Positions 62,513 to 64,000 of a DNA stretch of 64,000 bases are shown piece by piece. The position numbers were made by a program, and so were the translations under genes. Where the stretch lies: contig NZ_SIHY01000001.1 of NCBI RefSeq assembly GCF_004320535.1, forward strand, positions 2,232,001-2,296,000, in the 5' to 3' direction. The notes under the pieces were generated by a model. That model saw only the letters and a list, made by a program, of their open reading frames with translations. It was not told the origin of the DNA and did not search any database. Positions within the stretch are counted from its first letter, which is position 1; each line of letters starts with the position of its first letter. Source of the DNA: Arthrobacter sp. S41. Its GTDB lineage: Bacteria > Actinomycetota > Actinomycetes > Actinomycetales > Micrococcaceae.

Positions 62513-63463
62513 ATGGACGCCCTACTTACGGCAACTAAAACTAATTTCACTGACATCTTGGCGGCCATCTCAGAATCCGTTCAGTTGGACCTGGTGAAAA
62601 TGACGGCAAGGATCGATGGGCATCATTTTGACGCATCAAGTCCGGGGGAGCTCAAAAACGAACTGAGTGCCCAGATTTATAAGCATCTGCACATCCGCAA
62701 TCCCATTATAGATACCCAGCCTACAACCGGAGAACAAGATCTAGCCGCGCAGTTCACCGCCCTGGTTCCACACCGAAGTATTTGGCAGGTAGCGGATTGT
62801 GGATTCGAAAGCTCGGCGTCAGTAAATGGAGAATCCCACGTCATCGTGAAGCTCGGCGGTGTCAAGGTTCTAGTACCACAGTCCGACGTACGTAGGGACC
62901 CTGTGAAGGAAACGTTGGCCGTACGTCTGCCCAGCTGGCGTGCCCGAACCACACCAGGATATTTGCTGGTTCTCGGTGAGCTTTCCCCTGGGCCTTCCAT
63001 CGATACAGCTCGGCTCTATTTTGGTTGTGAAACCCATGCTCAAGCCTTAGAGCTCTTTCCCGAGTTACTTCTAACGCTTGCAGCTTCGGGAATTGGATAC
63101 CACCTCAAGGCGCTGTCATCCTCATTGGCTTACCCTCGCAGTGACGCGATCGTTGCCTATGTACCGGCAGTGCACGCTGCAAAAATTGCGGACCTGCTTG
63201 GTCGGGCCATGAAAGACCTGTCGAGCACTCCAAATAGCTCTTCGATATTCACTCAACCGCTTGGTAAGGGAATCACCCTGGCCGAAGAGAGTATCGATCA
63301 ACGTCCGTCCCACCGATCCCTGAGCTTCGGGCAACATCGCTCTCGGGTTCTAGCCGATGCACTTTTCCGTGCTGACCGCGAAAAGATCGGTCTATCTCAG
63401 GCGTGGATTCAAGAAGCGGCTGAGGCCCGGATTGACCCTAACCGGCCGTCTACTAACCTGTAA
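62513..63463 (+). CDS. HopA1-like protein of RiPP cluster (putative dehydratase/lyase component)
   Basis: This 316-residue protein has the HopA1-family features RLYFGCETHAQALELF and LAASGIGYHLKAL with YPRSDAIVAYVPAVHA, matching the R-x-Y-F, K and R-x-D positions of the HopA1 fold. In class V lanthipeptide and thioamitide clusters the HopA1 partner is proposed to eliminate phosphate from phospho-Ser/Thr. It starts 3 nt after the phosphotransferase-like stop, behind AAGGAC. The family call rests on pattern recognition only. Confidence 0.72.
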   Translation: MDALLTATKTNFTDILAAISESVQLDLVKMTARIDGHHFDASSPGELKNELSAQIYKHLHIRNPIIDTQPTTGEQDLAAQFTALVPHRSIWQVADCGFESSASVNGESHVIVKLGGVKVLVPQSDVRRDPVKETLAVRLPSWRARTTPGYLLVLGELSPGPSIDTARLYFGCETHAQALELFPELLLTLAASGIGYHLKALSSSLAYPRSDAIVAYVPAVHAAKIADLLGRAMKDLSSTPNSSSIFTQPLGKGITLAEESIDQRPSHRSLSFGQHRSRVLADALFRADREKIGLSQAWIQEAAEARIDPNRPSTNL

Positions 63464-63533
63464 ATTTCCCCGCTGACCACACACCCATCACAACAAATGC
63501 CGTTTCTTTGGCGCATCACTAAGGAGCAACATC

Positions 63534-63689
63534 ATGAGTAACACCAACGCACTGACCGATCTAGCCCAGGCGCACACTGCCTATGCCGCACCAAGCGAAC
63601 TAGGCGCCGACGCAGCCGCAGAAGCACCGGCAACCAGCCCGCTGTGCATCGGCATCATCGTCGGCGCTACCCTCGGCGCCGGCTGCTAA
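63534..63689 (+). CDS. RiPP precursor peptide 1
   Basis: This 51-residue peptide has leader MSNTNALTDLAQAHTAYAAP...GADAAAEAPA and C-terminal core ATSPLCIGIIVGATLGAGC. The leader is Ala/Glu-rich and helical-looking, and the core holds Thr, Ser and two Cys, the substrates for thioether rings. The leader segment from ALTDLAQ through EAPAT is identical in the next gene. AAGGAGC precedes the ATG. It is too short for routine gene finders. The cleavage site is not known; after an AEAPA-type segment is plausible. Confidence 0.85.
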   Translation: MSNTNALTDLAQAHTAYAAPSELGADAAAEAPATSPLCIGIIVGATLGAGC

Positions 63690-63754
63690 CCCACTGAGAA
63701 CGCATTAACTAACCGTCAAACTAAGCACTACCCAATCAATCAAGGAGCACCATC

Positions 63755-63928
63755 ATGAGCAACACCAACATCGTTGAGAACAACAGCGCACTGACCGATC
63801 TAGCCCAGGCCCACACTGCCTATGCCGCACCAAGCGAACTAGGCGCCGACGCAGCCGCAGAAGCCCCCGCAACCACCCCATTCTGCGCAGGCGTCTTGAT
63901 CGGCGCAACCCTGACCGTGGGTTGCTAA
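63755..63928 (+). CDS. RiPP precursor peptide 2
   Basis: This 57-residue paralog of precursor 1 starts MSNTNIVENNSALTDLAQ, six residues longer at the N-terminus, and carries the core ATTPFCAGVLIGATLTVGC. Conserved core features are Thr-Ser/Thr-Pro-x-Cys, a hydrophobic middle, GAT-L and a C-terminal Gly-Cys. AAGGAGC precedes the ATG by 7 nt. The pair may form a two-component product or two variants. Confidence 0.87.
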   Translation: MSNTNIVENNSALTDLAQAHTAYAAPSELGADAAAEAPATTPFCAGVLIGATLTVGC

Positions 63929-63948
63929 GCCTCACCTCAATCAGTGAC

Positions 63949-63992
63949 TGCGGCGGGGTGCTTGGCCGGCAACGGCCGTTCGCTCCGCCGCA
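63949..63992 (+). terminator. Strong stem-loop after the precursors
   Basis: Outer arms TGCGGCGG/CCGCCGCA with an inner GGCCG-GCAA-CGGCC hairpin, 20 bp after the second precursor. No T-run is visible before the window ends. It is probably a stabilising or attenuating hairpin that raises precursor transcript level. Confidence 0.7.
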
Positions 63993-64000
63993 TCATTCCA

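Noticed and set aside
63753-63935. Minus-strand Arg-rich 60-codon frame over precursor 2
   Set aside because: A low-complexity antisense shadow of the Ala-rich leader.
1-64000. CRISPR arrays, tRNA or rRNA genes, prophage or replication origin
   Set aside because: No regularly spaced repeats, no tRNA cloverleaf or rRNA sequence and no phage or DnaA-box clusters were seen on reading both strands.

Overview
The window looks like a chromosomal segment of a moderately high-GC actinobacterium of the Micrococcaceae (Arthrobacter/Glutamicibacter type). This is an inference from gene content, strong AAGGAG ribosome sites, frequent GTG starts and the iol gene set; no rRNA or tRNA is present to confirm it. 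The window is almost entirely accessory carbon and nitrogen catabolism, and it ends inside a ribosomally made peptide (RiPP) cluster cut off by the right edge.

1-28.5 kb is an expanded inositol catabolism island. It holds the core genes iolC, a class-I-aldolase-like gene, iolD, iolA, iolE, iolG and an IolH-like gene (16.3-24.8 kb), plus gntR-iolB (9.7-11.3 kb). There are two paralogous MFS inositol transporters and an ABC importer (3.8-6.9 kb). Five Gfo/Idh/MocA dehydrogenases and five xylose-isomerase-like TIM barrels are present, along with three LacI regulators. The dehydrogenases and TIM barrels recur as pairs, suggesting several inositol isomers or related polyols or keto-glycosides feed one pathway. 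Repeated operators point to one GntR regulator controlling most units and LacI proteins controlling the rest. Both MFS genes carry a 5' leader whose stem is kept by compensatory changes, a candidate cis-acting RNA.

28.5-30.5 kb is a group II intron with its reverse transcriptase, inserted directly behind the terminator of a RutE-like nitroreductase gene. An MFS transporter and a ROK sugar kinase follow.

33.6-50 kb is a galactoside block: a LacI regulator, an ABC importer with GH42 beta-galactosidase, the Leloir genes galT, galK and galE under a DeoR regulator, and a divergent GH36 alpha-galactosidase with a second ABC importer. External galactosides would be imported, hydrolysed inside the cell, and their galactose sent through GalK, GalT and GalE.

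50-53.4 kb is a purine module: an NCS2 urate permease, urate oxidase, HIU hydrolase and OHCU decarboxylase, converting urate to S-allantoin. It is followed by an orphan small protein, a TetR regulator, a tandem-duplicated ABC-2-like membrane gene broken by an in-frame TAA, an SDR, a small NTF2-like remnant and an AHSA1-type protein.

59.3-64 kb is the RiPP locus: an ABC exporter (ATPase and permease), a 42-residue membrane peptide, an aminoglycoside-phosphotransferase-like protein, a HopA1-like protein, and two tandem precursor peptides with near-identical leaders and Cys/Thr-rich cores, followed by a strong stem-loop. The phosphotransferase and HopA1 pair is the hallmark of class V lanthipeptide and thioamitide biosynthesis. 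This is the most promising candidate for an undescribed system in the window.
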